A stretch of DNA of 64,000 nt from Azoarcus sp. DN11 (GTDB lineage: Bacteria > Pseudomonadota > Gammaproteobacteria > Burkholderiales > Rhodocyclaceae): the NCBI RefSeq assembly GCF_003628555.1, contig NZ_CP021731.1, positions 186,001 to 250,000 of the forward strand, in the 5' to 3' direction. Position numbers and translations under genes: made by a program. Of this stretch, positions 9,463 to 18,150 are shown one piece after another. Each line of letters opens with the position of its first letter. Position 1 is the stretch's first letter. The notes under the pieces are model-generated. The model was not told where the DNA came from. It ran no database searches and saw nothing but the letters and a program-made list of their open reading frames with translations.

Positions 9463-10406
9463 AACGGGCGCGCTGCTTCCTCCTGCGCGGGCACTTCTGG
9501 GTCGGGCTGCTGCCCTGGGCGTGGATGCTGCTGTTCTTCGCGCTGCCCTTCGCGCTGATCCTCAAGGTGAGCCTGTCGACGCCCGAGCTCGCGGTGCCGC
9601 CCTATGTGTCGCCCTTCGTGGTGGAGCCGGGTGCGGTGCTGCCGCATTTCCGCCCGGACCTCGCTAGTTACCGCCGCCTGCACGACGAGCTGCTGGCGCT
9701 GGGGCAGGCCGGCGCGGACCTGCAATACCTCTCCGCGTGGGGCGGCTCGCTGCTGCTCGCGGCGCTGACGACGCTGCTGTGCCTGCTGATCGGCTATCCG
9801 TTCGCGTACCACATCGCACGCTCGCACGAGGCGGCGCGCAACACGCTGCTGATGCTGGTGATGCTGCCCTTCTGGACGTCCTTCCTGCTGCGCGTGTATG
9901 CGTGGATGTCGCTCCTCGACAGCAGCGAGCTGGGCCTCATCAACCGCCTGCTGCTCGGCGCGGGGCTGGTCGATGCGCCGCTGCAGCTCCTCTACAACCG
10001 CGGCGCGGTGCTGCTCGGCATGGTGTACAGCTACCTGCCCTTCATGGTGCTGCCGCTCTATGCGAACCTCGTGAAGCTCGACCAGCGCCTGCTCGAGGCG
10101 GCGGCCGACCTCGGCGCGAAGCCGTGGATGACCTTCCTGCGCGTGACCCTGCCGCTGTCGCGCCGCGGCATCGTCGCCGGCTCGATGCTGGTGTTCATCC
10201 CGGCGGTGGGCGAGTTCGTGATCCCGGACCTGCTGGGCGGCGGCGACGTGCTGATGATCGGCCGCAAGATCTGGGACGACTTCGGCCCTAACCAGGACTG
10301 GCCGATGGCTGCGGCGGTGGCCGTGACGATGGTGCTGGTGCTGATCGTGCCGATCGCGCTGCTGCATCGTCACGGGCGCGCCAACGGCAACGGGGCGCAG
10401 CGATGA
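9459..10406 (+). CDS. polyamine ABC transporter permease 1 (PotH/PotB-like)
   Basis: Predicted 315 residues. ATG 9459 overlaps the ATPase stop. It is an inner-membrane permease with about six hydrophobic segments: the first is WVGLLPWAWMLLFFALPFALI, then a periplasmic loop (PPYVSPFVVEPG), and a later cluster. The EAA loop that docks the ATPase is visible as LLEAAADLGAKPWMTFLRVTLPLSRRGI. The GEFVIPDLLGGG segment is typical of PotB/PotH. It pairs with the following permease to form the membrane channel. Confidence 0.92.
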   Translation: MKRARCFLLRGHFWVGLLPWAWMLLFFALPFALILKVSLSTPELAVPPYVSPFVVEPGAVLPHFRPDLASYRRLHDELLALGQAGADLQYLSAWGGSLLLAALTTLLCLLIGYPFAYHIARSHEAARNTLLMLVMLPFWTSFLLRVYAWMSLLDSSELGLINRLLLGAGLVDAPLQLLYNRGAVLLGMVYSYLPFMVLPLYANLVKLDQRLLEAAADLGAKPWMTFLRVTLPLSRRGIVAGSMLVFIPAVGEFVIPDLLGGGDVLMIGRKIWDDFGPNQDWPMAAAVAVTMVLVLIVPIALLHRHGRANGNGAQR

Positions 10407-11260
10407 ACGCGCGCTCCCGCCCCGGCGCGACGGCCTGGCTCGTCGTCGTGTACGCCTTCCTGTACCTGCCGATCCTGTGCCTGGTCGTGTTTTCCTTCAC
10501 CGCGGGCGAGATCACCACCGAGCTCGACGGCTTCTCGCTGCGCTGGTACGCGGAGCTGCTGCGTGACGAGGAGCTGATCGCTGCCGTGCTGCTGTCGCTG
10601 CGCGTCGGCGCGTTCGCGGCGACGGCGGCGGTGATCGTCGGCAGCGCGGCGGCCTTCGTGCTCGCGCGCTGCGGGCGCTATCCGGGCAGTGCCGCCTTCG
10701 CCGGCATGACGACCGCGCCGATGGTGATGCCCGAAGTCGTGATCGGCCTGTCGCTGGTGCTGTTGTTCACCCATCCGGTCTTCGCCTTCCTCGGCGGGCG
10801 CGGAGTCGCGGCGATCTGGGCGGCGCACACGACGCTGTGCACGGCCTACGTGACCGTGCTGGTGCAGTCGCGCCTGCGCGAGATGGACCGCGCGCTCGAA
10901 GAGGCGGCGCTCGATCTTGGCTGCCCGCCCCTCAAGGTCTTCTTCGTCATCACGGTGCCGGTGATCGCGCCGGCGCTCGCGGCCGGCTGGCTGCTCGCGT
11001 TCACGCTGTCGATGGACGACTTCGTGCTCGCGGCGATGCTCTCCGACCCCGGCAGCACGACGCTGCCGGTGCTCGTGTTCGCACGCCTGCACCACGGCCT
11101 CAAGCCGGAGATCAACGCGCTCGCGACGGTGATCGTCGCGGTCGTGTCGCTCGCGGTCGTCATCGCCAACCGGGTCATGCTGTCGGCACAGCAGAAACGC
11201 ATGGCCGCGACGCAGCATGCGGCAGGAATTTCACCTGCGGTGGGACAGCCGTTACACTGA
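10403..11260 (+). CDS. polyamine ABC transporter permease 2 (PotI/PotC-like)
   Basis: Predicted 285 residues, start overlapping the potH-like stop (ATGA). About six membrane segments; the first is TAWLVVVYAFLYLPILCLVVFSF. The EAA loop reads LEEAALDLGCPPLKVFFVITVPVIAPAL, followed by FTLSMDDFVLAAMLSDPGSTTLPVLVF, which is the PotC/PotI signature region. It completes the importer encoded from 7215 onward. The next gene starts 18 bases downstream, so read-through into the ABC exporter is likely. Confidence 0.92.
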   Translation: MNARSRPGATAWLVVVYAFLYLPILCLVVFSFTAGEITTELDGFSLRWYAELLRDEELIAAVLLSLRVGAFAATAAVIVGSAAAFVLARCGRYPGSAAFAGMTTAPMVMPEVVIGLSLVLLFTHPVFAFLGGRGVAAIWAAHTTLCTAYVTVLVQSRLREMDRALEEAALDLGCPPLKVFFVITVPVIAPALAAGWLLAFTLSMDDFVLAAMLSDPGSTTLPVLVFARLHHGLKPEINALATVIVAVVSLAVVIANRVMLSAQQKRMAATQHAAGISPAVGQPLH

Positions 11261-11278
11261 GGGATCCCGACATTCGGA

Positions 11279-13165
11279 GTGAATGGATTGCGCATCCCTG
11301 AGACCGCCGCGACCGAGGAAGACGAACAGGCGGTGCAGGCGACCGTCGCCGTGCTCGCGGACCACGAGGCGGCGCACGATCGCCCCGCCAGCCTGCCGGC
11401 GATGTACCGCGCGCTGTGGCAGCACGCGGACGGGGTGCGCCACCTGATCTTCGGCGCCTTCGGGCTGCTGCTCGCGTCGCAGCTCTTCAAGCTCGCCGTG
11501 CCGTGGTTCGCCGGCAACGCGATCAACGCGATCCAGAAAGGCGGCATCGAGGCCTTGTCCAGCGCCGGGCGCTGGCTGATCCTGCTGTTCACGGCCATCG
11601 TCGCGACCTGGCTGCTGCACGGCCCGGGCCGCATCCTCGAGCGCAACGTCGCGCTGCGCGTGCGCGAACGCCTGTCGGCGCTGCTGGTCGGGCGCCTGAT
11701 GCGCGCGCCCCTGGCGTGGCACGAGCGCCACCATTCGGGCGAGATCACGCATCGCGTGCAGCAGAGCACGGGCGCCCTGTACGACTTCGCGCAGAGCCAG
11801 TTCATCTACCTGCAGAACACCGTGCAGCTGATCGGCCCCATCGTCGCGCTGTGGCTGATCTCCTCGCTCGTCGGCAGCGTCGCGGTGATCGGCTACGGCC
11901 TCATCGCGCTGATGATCACGCGCTTCGACCGCGTGATGATGAAGATCGCCGTCGACACCAACCGCGCCGAGCGCGCCTGGTCGGCGACGATGGTCGACGT
12001 GCTCGGCAACGTGCTGTCGGTGCTCGCGCTGCGCCGTGCCGACGGCGTCGCGCGGCTGATCGCGGCGCGGCTGGAGGCGATGGCGGGGCCGTTGAAGCGC
12101 AGCATCGTCATCAACGAGGGGAAGTGGGCGGCGGTGGACCTCCTCGCGAGCCTGCTGTGGTGCATCCTGGTCGCCGTGTACGCCGCGCAGGCGGCGGGGC
12201 TGATCGGTGCCGGGGCCGCCGCGGGCGTCGCGAGCGGCATCGCGCTGGGCAAGGTGTTCATGGTGTACGAATACTCGCAGCAGGCCGGCGGGGTGATCAC
12301 CGCGATCGCGTCGCACTTCCAGTCGCTGTCGCGCCAGCGTGCCGACTTCGCCTCGGCGCGGCCGGTGTTCGCCGCACGCGAGGCCGCCGAGCCGGCGCGC
12401 TGTTCGGCCGAAGGCGAGCCGTGGCGGCACATGACGGTCACCGACCTGCGCTTCGCGCACGCCGGCAGCGACCGTGCGGGCGCCGCGATCGACATCCCGC
12501 ACCTGGAACTCGAACGCGGCCGCCGCTACGCGCTGGTCGGCCCCAGCGGCGCGGGCAAGAGCACGCTGCTGCGCCTGCTGGCGGGGCTGGACACGCCCGT
12601 CGAGGCGGTCGTGAGCTTCGACGCGATCCCCGCGCCGGAGACGGCCTCGATCCTGCGCGGCATCGCGACGCTGATCCCGCAGCAGGCCGAGATGTTCGAC
12701 GGCACGGTCGCCGAGAACCTGCTGCTGGGCGGCACGGCCAGTCCCGACAGCATCAGCGCGGCGCTGCGGGCGACCTGCGCGGATGCCTTCGTCGAGGGCC
12801 TGCACGGCGGGCTGGCGGCGCGCGTTGTCGAAGGCGGCGCGAACTGGTCCGGCGGCCAGCGCCAGCGCCTCGCGCTCGCCCGCGGCGTGCTCGCCGCCGA
12901 CGGCAGCTCGCTGGTGCTGCTCGACGAGCCGACCAGCGCGCTCGACCCGGAAACCGAGGCGCGCGTGTACCAGGGCATCTTCGACCACTTCGCCGACGCG
13001 GTCCTCGTCTCGTCGGTGCATCGCCTGCACCTGCTCGACCGCTTCGACGGCGTGATCCTGATGCAGGACGGACGCATCGAGGCGATGGGGACGGCGTGGG
13101 AGCTTGCGCAGGCGTCGCCGCTGTTCCGCGAGATGCTCGCGGCGCAGGGCGGCGTGCGCGCCTGA
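11279..13165 (+). CDS. exporter-type ABC transporter, fused membrane and ATPase domains
   Basis: Predicted 628 residues from GTG 11279 just after a GGAG. About residues 50-330 form an ABC-exporter membrane domain with six hydrophobic segments (HLIFGAFGLLLASQLFKLAVPWFAG is the first). About residues 385-620 are the ATPase: Walker A GPSGAGKST, signature WSGGQRQR, Walker B LVLLDEPTSALD, and a His switch in LVSSVHRLH. It should work as a homodimer in the inner membrane. The substrate is unknown. Its tight spacing to the Pot-like operon suggests co-transcription. The ATPase half is compact and its Q-loop/Walker A spacing is short, as in lipid or peptide exporters; nothing more specific can be seen. 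Confidence 0.85.
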   Translation: MNGLRIPETAATEEDEQAVQATVAVLADHEAAHDRPASLPAMYRALWQHADGVRHLIFGAFGLLLASQLFKLAVPWFAGNAINAIQKGGIEALSSAGRWLILLFTAIVATWLLHGPGRILERNVALRVRERLSALLVGRLMRAPLAWHERHHSGEITHRVQQSTGALYDFAQSQFIYLQNTVQLIGPIVALWLISSLVGSVAVIGYGLIALMITRFDRVMMKIAVDTNRAERAWSATMVDVLGNVLSVLALRRADGVARLIAARLEAMAGPLKRSIVINEGKWAAVDLLASLLWCILVAVYAAQAAGLIGAGAAAGVASGIALGKVFMVYEYSQQAGGVITAIASHFQSLSRQRADFASARPVFAAREAAEPARCSAEGEPWRHMTVTDLRFAHAGSDRAGAAIDIPHLELERGRRYALVGPSGAGKSTLLRLLAGLDTPVEAVVSFDAIPAPETASILRGIATLIPQQAEMFDGTVAENLLLGGTASPDSISAALRATCADAFVEGLHGGLAARVVEGGANWSGGQRQRLALARGVLAADGSSLVLLDEPTSALDPETEARVYQGIFDHFADAVLVSSVHRLHLLDRFDGVILMQDGRIEAMGTAWELAQASPLFREMLAAQGGVRA

Positions 13166-13572
13166 AGCGGCAAATGGCTGTGTCGGGGCGTCTGCCAACG
13201 CGGCGCTGAAACGAAGGTGTGCGACGGTTCCGGTGCTTGTGGCCTGCCGCCGCTGTTCAAATCGGGGCTGAGGCGACGTCGGGGAGGAATCCGGCCGGAG
13301 CTGCCGAGCACACCTATGAGCGATGGCTCGGCAGCGTCAGCTTTCCGGTGCGAGGCGCCTGAACTCCCGGATGCGGCCATTATCTGACGCTCACTGGCCG
13401 CGCAGGGCCGCCGTTCGAGCGACTACTCTGCGTGGAGAGTAGTCCGACGGCCGGGCAGACATTGCTTTTGCCTTTCATAACCGATTTGCAAGTGCATCAC
13501 GTCGATAGTGGAATGACCAAACATGCGCTCGGCGTGTAGCCTTGATCGGTCGTTTTATTTTTTCCTTAAATA
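13166..13572. other. 407-base intergenic stretch with a perfect hairpin; left edge of the accessory block
   Basis: No gene is supported here. At 13421-13444 there is a perfect 9-base inverted repeat, GACTACTCT and AGAGTAGTC around a 6-base loop. It has no T-run, so it is a dyad rather than an intrinsic terminator. The last 80 bases before 13573 are AT-rich (TTTTATTTTTTCCTTAAATA) and probably hold the promoter of the EamA gene. Composition changes across this stretch from very GC-rich to moderate, marking the left edge of the chromate/cytochrome block. Confidence 0.5.
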
Positions 13573-14613
13573 ATGAACGTCAGCGTCCTCCACGCACTCC
13601 TTGCGGCAGCCCTGTTCGGCGCAAGCACCCCGTTTGCAAAACTCTTGACCGGTGGGTTACCGCCGTTGCTGATCGCGGGGCTCCTCTACCTCGGCAGCGG
13701 CGTCGGCCTCACCATCGTCAGACTGGCACGCGACCGCGGGTGGGCACCGTCCGGCCTGTTGCCGTCGGAATGGCCGTGGTTTGCGGGCGCCATTCTGTTC
13801 GGCGGCGTGCTCGGACCGATGGCTTTACTCTTTGGGCTCACCTACACGGTCGCCTCGACCGCGTCGCTGCTGCTCAACCTCGAAGCCGTTCTGACGGCCG
13901 CCATTGCGTGGGTGGTGTTCAAGGAGAACGCCGATCGGCGCATCGTGCTAGGCATGGTCGCAATCGTCGCCGGCGGGTTGGTATTGGCGTGGCCTGCAGA
14001 CGACGGTGGCGCCTCTCGCTGGATCGGCCCGGTTGCCGTAGCGGCGGCCTGCCTGTGCTGGGCGATCGACAACAATCTGACGCGCAACGTGTCCGCGTCC
14101 GACGCCTTCTTCATTGCGGGCATCAAGGGTCTGACGGCGGGTAGCGTCAATACGGTGCTCGCGTTTATCCTCGGCGCGGCCTGGCCCGATGGCGGGATTG
14201 TCCTCGGGGCGATGACCGTAGGGTTGCTCGGCTATGGGATCAGCCTGGTGCTCTTCGTGCTCGCGCTGCGCGGCTTGGGGACGGCGCGCACGGGCGCCTA
14301 TTTTTCCGTCGCCCCCTTTATCGGGGCGGCGGTGTCGTTGGCCTTGCTCGGCGAGACGACGTCACTGGCGTTCTGGCTGGCGGCCGCCCTGATGGGCATC
14401 GGGGTGTGGTTGCATCTCACGGAGAAGCACGAACACGTCCACTGGCACGAACCGATGGAGCATACCCATCGGCACATCCACGACGAGCATCATCAGCACT
14501 TACACGATTTCCAGTGGGATCCGTCGAAGCCGCACACCCACCGGCATCGACACGCGGCGATGAAGCATAAGCACCCGCATTTCCCGGACATTCACCACCG
14601 GCACTCGCATTGA
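13573..14613 (+). CDS. EamA/DMT-family transporter with histidine-rich C-terminal tail
   Basis: Predicted 346 residues. Residues 1-280 contain about ten hydrophobic segments arranged as two EamA repeats (LLAAALFGASTPFAKLL at the start; YFSVAPFIGAAVSLALLGE near the end of the second). From about 281 to 346 the protein is a polar tail with roughly two dozen histidines (HEHVHWHEPMEHTHRHIHDE and following), a plausible soft metal-binding region on the cytoplasmic or periplasmic face. DMT proteins export or import small metabolites. The tail and the adjacent chr genes suggest a metal-linked job, but no substrate can be assigned. It precedes chrB by 140 bases on the same strand. Confidence 0.85.
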   Translation: MNVSVLHALLAAALFGASTPFAKLLTGGLPPLLIAGLLYLGSGVGLTIVRLARDRGWAPSGLLPSEWPWFAGAILFGGVLGPMALLFGLTYTVASTASLLLNLEAVLTAAIAWVVFKENADRRIVLGMVAIVAGGLVLAWPADDGGASRWIGPVAVAAACLCWAIDNNLTRNVSASDAFFIAGIKGLTAGSVNTVLAFILGAAWPDGGIVLGAMTVGLLGYGISLVLFVLALRGLGTARTGAYFSVAPFIGAAVSLALLGETTSLAFWLAAALMGIGVWLHLTEKHEHVHWHEPMEHTHRHIHDEHHQHLHDFQWDPSKPHTHRHRHAAMKHKHPHFPDIHHRHSH

Positions 14614-14693
14614 TTGCGTGGCGAGTGCGTCTAGAGCAGGGCGTTGCAGTCAGCGATGACGGAGAGAGTGCGCTGTAACAGACGTTTCTTTTT

Positions 14694-14722
14694 TTGAAAT
14701 ACACAATGTTTAGATGTAGTAT
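14694..14722 (+). promoter_or_regulatory. predicted sigma-70 promoter of chrB
   Basis: TTGAAA at 14694-14699 and TAGTAT at 14717-14722 are separated by 17 bases, the optimal spacing. Transcription would start near 14729, about 25 bases ahead of the chrB ATG. It lies in the most AT-rich intergenic stretch of this neighbourhood. Confidence 0.6.
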
Positions 14723-14743
14723 GTGATTCATACAGGAAATCAC
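14723..14743. promoter_or_regulatory. candidate ChrB operator (inverted repeat)
   Basis: GTGATT (14723-14728) and AATCAC (14738-14743) form a 6-base inverted repeat with a 9-base spacer, directly after the -10 box and across the expected transcription start. ChrB proteins are known as chromate-responsive regulators of chr operons, so autorepression at this site is a reasonable inference. The short arms make it only suggestive. Confidence 0.4.
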
Positions 14744-14753
14744 TTATTACATC

Positions 14754-15695
14754 ATGAACTGGCTACTCCTTATTGCAACCCTTCCTGGACAGGCCGGGAG
14801 CCTGCGCCTTCGATTCTGGCGCCATCTCAAAGGAGTCGGAGCGGCGAACTTGCGCGATGGCGTCTACCTGTTGCCTGCACAGGAGCCCGCGCGGCCAGGG
14901 CTGGCAGCTTTATGCGATGAATTGATCGCCGCAGGAGGTAGCGCCTGGCTGTTGGATGTGCCGGGCCAGTCTCCGGACGTGGAGCAGGCTTGGCGAGCCT
15001 TGTTCGATCGCAGCGACGCCTATCGGGAATGGCGGGCGGCGCTGGCTACGGTGCAGGACGGGCTGACCGAAACGGCGGAAACGGACGCCCGTCGTCAGAT
15101 GCGGCAGTTACGCAAGGATCTCGAAGCCATTGCGGCGACCGATTTTTTCCCGGACCAGCAGCTCGACATCTCACGCCGGACGCTCGCCGACGCCGAGCGG
15201 CGATTGACCCGCCAGTTCTCCCCCGACGAGCCTGAAGCATTTGGGGGCGCCGTACCTCGACTGGAGCTGTCTGACTACCAAGGCCGCCGATGGGCGACGC
15301 GTGCACACCTTTGGGTGGACCGAGTGGCCTCCGCATGGCTGATCCGGCGCTTCATCGATCGCGATGCCCGCTTCGTTTGGCTTGAGGATGTCCGCGCATG
15401 CCCGGCCGATGCACTGGGTTTCGACTTCGATGGCGCAGCGTTCACGCACGTCGGCGACCTCGTGACCTTCGAGACTCTGCTGGCGAGCTTCGGTCTGGAC
15501 GCGGATCCAGGCTTGTTTCGCCTTGGAGCCTTGGTACATGCCCTGGATGTCGGCGACGGCTTCGCGCCGGAAGGTCAGGGCTTCGAGGCCATTCTTGAGG
15601 GCGCACGCCAGCGCCACACCGATGACAACAAGCTGCTGGAAGAAATCGGCCCCGTCCTCGATTCCCTCCATGCCTACTTCGCACAGACGAAGTGA
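14754..15695 (+). CDS. chrB: chromate resistance regulator ChrB
   Basis: Predicted 313 residues, ATG 14754. The N-terminal half (about 1-160) starts MNWLLLIATLPGQAGSLRLRFWRHLKGVGA, the ChrB N-terminal domain, with a winged-helix-like character and a predicted helical stretch around 100-150. The C-terminal half (about 180-313) is the ChrB_C domain, with RAHLWVDRVASAWLIRRFIDRDARFVW. ChrB senses chromate and controls chrA expression. The gene is followed by chrA after 34 bases. A paralogous stand-alone ChrB_C gene is found at 17363. Confidence 0.9.
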   Translation: MNWLLLIATLPGQAGSLRLRFWRHLKGVGAANLRDGVYLLPAQEPARPGLAALCDELIAAGGSAWLLDVPGQSPDVEQAWRALFDRSDAYREWRAALATVQDGLTETAETDARRQMRQLRKDLEAIAATDFFPDQQLDISRRTLADAERRLTRQFSPDEPEAFGGAVPRLELSDYQGRRWATRAHLWVDRVASAWLIRRFIDRDARFVWLEDVRACPADALGFDFDGAAFTHVGDLVTFETLLASFGLDADPGLFRLGALVHALDVGDGFAPEGQGFEAILEGARQRHTDDNKLLEEIGPVLDSLHAYFAQTK

Positions 15696-15729
15696 CCCGC
15701 TTTCCCCAAATCTGCCAAGCGAGGTTTCT

Positions 15730-16902
15730 ATGACCGCACCATCCACGCACCCCAGCTATACGCTGTGGCAAATCGTCCTCTACATGCTGCGCCTCGGCTC
15801 GCTGGGTTTTGGCGGGCCCGTTGCGCTGGTCGGCTACATGCATCGTGACCTCGTCGAGCAACGCGGCTGGATCAGCGAATCGGACTACAAGGAAGGCATC
15901 GCGCTCGCGCAGATGGCACCCGGTCCGCTTGCCGCACAGCTCGCCATCTACCTCGGCTACGTCCACTACCGCCTCCTTGGGGCAACGCTGGTGGGCATCG
16001 CCTTCGTCGTGCCGTCGTTCCTGATGGTGGTGGCCTTGGGCTGGGCCTACGTCGCCTTCGGCGGGCTGCAATGGATGCAGTCGGTCTTTTACGGGGTCGG
16101 TGCGGCAGTCATCGGCATCATCGCGATCAGCGCGTTCAAGCTGACGAAGAAGAGTGTCGGCCAGGACAAACTTCTGTGGGCGATCTTTCTGACGCTCGCG
16201 GCCGTCACCGTCATTACGGAATCCGAGGTTGCCTGGCTGTTCATTGCCGCGGGTGTCCTCGTCTGGTTCTGGCGCGCGCCGCCGGAATGGCTCAAGAAGG
16301 GTGGGGTGGCCGCGGCTCTTTCGGCGCAATTGCCACCCGCCGCCGGTCTAGCCACGTCCTTCGATCCGGCGCTCCTGACCCAGATCGGGCTTTTCTTCGC
16401 CAAGGCAGGTGCTTTCGTTTTTGGTTCCGGCCTCGCCATCGTGCCCTTCCTCTACGGGGGCGTCGTCACGGAGTATCACTGGCTCAACGACAAGCAGTTC
16501 GTGGATGCGGTCGCCGTCGCGATGATCACGCCGGGGCCGGTGGTGATCACCGTCGGCTTTATCGGCTATCTGGTGGCCGGGCTGCCCGGTGCCAGCGTCG
16601 CGGCGCTGGCGACCTTCCTGCCATGCTATCTCTTCACCGTCATCCCGGCGCCGTACTTCAAGAAGTACGGCAAGCGGCCCGGTGTTGTCGCGTTCGTCGA
16701 TGGCATCACGGCCGCGGCAGTCGGGGCCATCACGGGTTCGGTCATCGTCATCGCCCAGCGGTCGATCACGGACCTGCCCACGGCCTTGCTGGCGGTGTCG
16801 GCGACGGCTGTCCTATGGAAGTTCAAGAAGCTTCAGGAACCCGTCGTCGTGATCGTCGCGGCGGCTCTCGGTCTTGCCCTGTATCCCCTGATGCATCCCT
16901 GA
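15730..16902 (+). CDS. chrA: chromate efflux transporter ChrA
   Basis: Predicted 390 residues, the long two-domain (LCHR) form of the CHR family. It expels chromate from the cytoplasm using the proton motive force. ATG 15730 is chosen because the protein then starts MTAPSTHPSYTLWQIVLYMLRLGSLGFGGPVALVGYM, the family's N-terminal signature. The second half repeats the motif as FFAKAGAFVFGSGLAIVPFLYGGVV with AMITPGPVVITVGFIGY. About ten membrane segments are visible. It follows chrB and is transcribed with it. The longer open frame upstream to 15523 is antisense-like overlap with chrB and is not used. Confidence 0.93.
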   Translation: MTAPSTHPSYTLWQIVLYMLRLGSLGFGGPVALVGYMHRDLVEQRGWISESDYKEGIALAQMAPGPLAAQLAIYLGYVHYRLLGATLVGIAFVVPSFLMVVALGWAYVAFGGLQWMQSVFYGVGAAVIGIIAISAFKLTKKSVGQDKLLWAIFLTLAAVTVITESEVAWLFIAAGVLVWFWRAPPEWLKKGGVAAALSAQLPPAAGLATSFDPALLTQIGLFFAKAGAFVFGSGLAIVPFLYGGVVTEYHWLNDKQFVDAVAVAMITPGPVVITVGFIGYLVAGLPGASVAALATFLPCYLFTVIPAPYFKKYGKRPGVVAFVDGITAAAVGAITGSVIVIAQRSITDLPTALLAVSATAVLWKFKKLQEPVVVIVAAALGLALYPLMHP

Positions 16903-16932
16903 GTTGGAGGAGCCATCATTCCCTATGCACGG

Positions 16933-17358
16933 ATGCCGCTGTCGTGCGACCCGACGAAGCTGTCAGGCTTGTCCGTGCTGAAGAATGTTCTCTGGCTGCT
17001 GGCTGCCCTGGGCTTCGCTAGCACGGCTAGTGCTGGACAGGAGGGGGCAGGTTGGCGCGCCGTCAGCGGCAAGGCGCTGCAGGCGCTCTTTGCCGACCAG
17101 GACCTGGGTGACGGCGTGCATTACGCCGATCAATTCCATCGCGACGGCCTGCTCACCGGCATGAACATGGGGAAGCCCGCCCGGGGCACCTGGAAAGTGA
17201 CTGGGAAATACCTGTGCTACACCTGGAGCCGGCGCGGCAGTGAGGAAGAGTGCTACGAGGTCCGGCTGCGCGGCCATGAGGTCCGGATGTTCCGGGATGG
17301 CTACGAAGCCTTTTCAGGGACCTTGACCCCCATTCAATCCCTTCCATCGAAGGAGTGA
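16933..17358 (+). CDS. small exported protein of the chromate operon
   Basis: Predicted 141 residues from ATG 16933. An internal GTG at 16975 would give MLKNVLWLLAALGFASTASAG, a clean signal peptide, so the true start may be there. GGAGGAG lies at 16906-16912, too far from either for comfort. The mature domain is about 100 residues with a pattern (GKALQALFADQDLGDGVHYADQF, GKPARGTWKVTGKYLCYTW, two cysteines flanking a charged loop) that looks like a small periplasmic beta protein. I do not recognise a named family with certainty. It sits between chrA and the ChrB_C gene, 4 bases from the latter, so a role in chromate stress is inferred. Confidence 0.65.
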   Translation: MPLSCDPTKLSGLSVLKNVLWLLAALGFASTASAGQEGAGWRAVSGKALQALFADQDLGDGVHYADQFHRDGLLTGMNMGKPARGTWKVTGKYLCYTWSRRGSEEECYEVRLRGHEVRMFRDGYEAFSGTLTPIQSLPSKE

Positions 17359-17362
17359 CCCC

Positions 17363-17785
17363 ATGAAATGGATTACCCGCGAGCGCCCGAAAATCGACCG
17401 CATCGCCTGCCCTTGGCTGATTGCTCGCTTCATCGACGAGAGCCCGGAGTTTCTCTACGTGCCGTCGGGCGAGGTAATGAAGATCGCCGCCGAGACCGGG
17501 TCCATTCCCTATGACGTATCCGGGGTGGAGTTGGGCCACCATGGCGACCAGTGCAGCTTCGACGCTTTCATCGCCAAGTACGAACTGGCCGATCCGCCCC
17601 TGCAGAAGCTGGCGACTATTGTCCGCGCCGCCGACACCGGTCGGCCCGACTTGGCCAAGGAAGCGGCCGGGCTCCTGGCCATCTCGAAGGGATTGTCCCT
17701 CAATTTCGAGGACGACCACGAGATGCTCAAATACGGCATGGTGATCTACGACGCCCTCTATGCCTGCTGTGCGGAAATTCGCTGA
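17363..17785 (+). CDS. stand-alone ChrB C-terminal-domain protein
   Basis: Predicted 140 residues. AAGGAG is 7 bases ahead of ATG 17363. The whole protein corresponds to the ChrB_C domain: KIDRIACPWLIARFIDESPEFLYVP lines up with VDRVASAWLIRRFIDRDARFVW in chrB of the same cluster, and both end in a helical DALYA/DSLHA segment. It lacks the ChrB N-terminal half, so it is unlikely to bind DNA by itself. It may modulate ChrB or act enzymatically on chromate or a reduction product. It shares the operon with chrBA. It carries extra Cys and His (HHGDQC, YACCAEI). Confidence 0.85.
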   Translation: MKWITRERPKIDRIACPWLIARFIDESPEFLYVPSGEVMKIAAETGSIPYDVSGVELGHHGDQCSFDAFIAKYELADPPLQKLATIVRAADTGRPDLAKEAAGLLAISKGLSLNFEDDHEMLKYGMVIYDALYACCAEIR

Positions 17786-18150
17786 CGCGAAACAGGGTTT
17801 CTGTTGCTCCTGGTCGCCAATGCGCTGCTCGCTAACGGCGTCGAACGCATGGTTGCGCAGGAGTGCTTGCCGCCGTTGCTCGCTCCGGCCTGGGACCCTT
17901 CCGTCATCCTCGCCGACGGGCAGAGCATCGGACGCTTCCGTGCCGATTTTCACGTTTATCGAGCACGACCTCCCGGCGTTCTCCTGGCTGCCAGCCTTGC
18001 ATTCCGGTGCTATGCGCTGTGGCGACTCTGCAGTCCGCAAACCGATGGGGCATCGGATACGCAATCCTGACGAGAAATTCAGAAACTCTTCAGTGGAGTC
18101 AGGATTACAGCCTCTCTAGCATATCTCCTGTCCAATCTTTCCATTCCGTC
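17786..18150. other. 365-base stretch with a weak ORF, possibly a gene remnant
   Basis: A TTG-initiated frame at 17804-18070 would give 88 residues beginning MLLVANALLANGVERMVAQECL. The N-terminal part looks protein-like, but the tail (LAFRCYALWRLCSPQTDGASD) does not, and other frames carry equally plausible pieces. I read this as a decayed fragment rather than a working gene. The promoter for the response regulator at 18151 should lie in the last 100 bases, but no strong boxes stand out. Confidence 0.3.

Noticed and set aside
17804..18070. 88-residue TTG-start ORF between the ChrB_C gene and the response regulator
   Set aside because: The tail is not protein-like and alternative frames look equally good; treated as a probable remnant.
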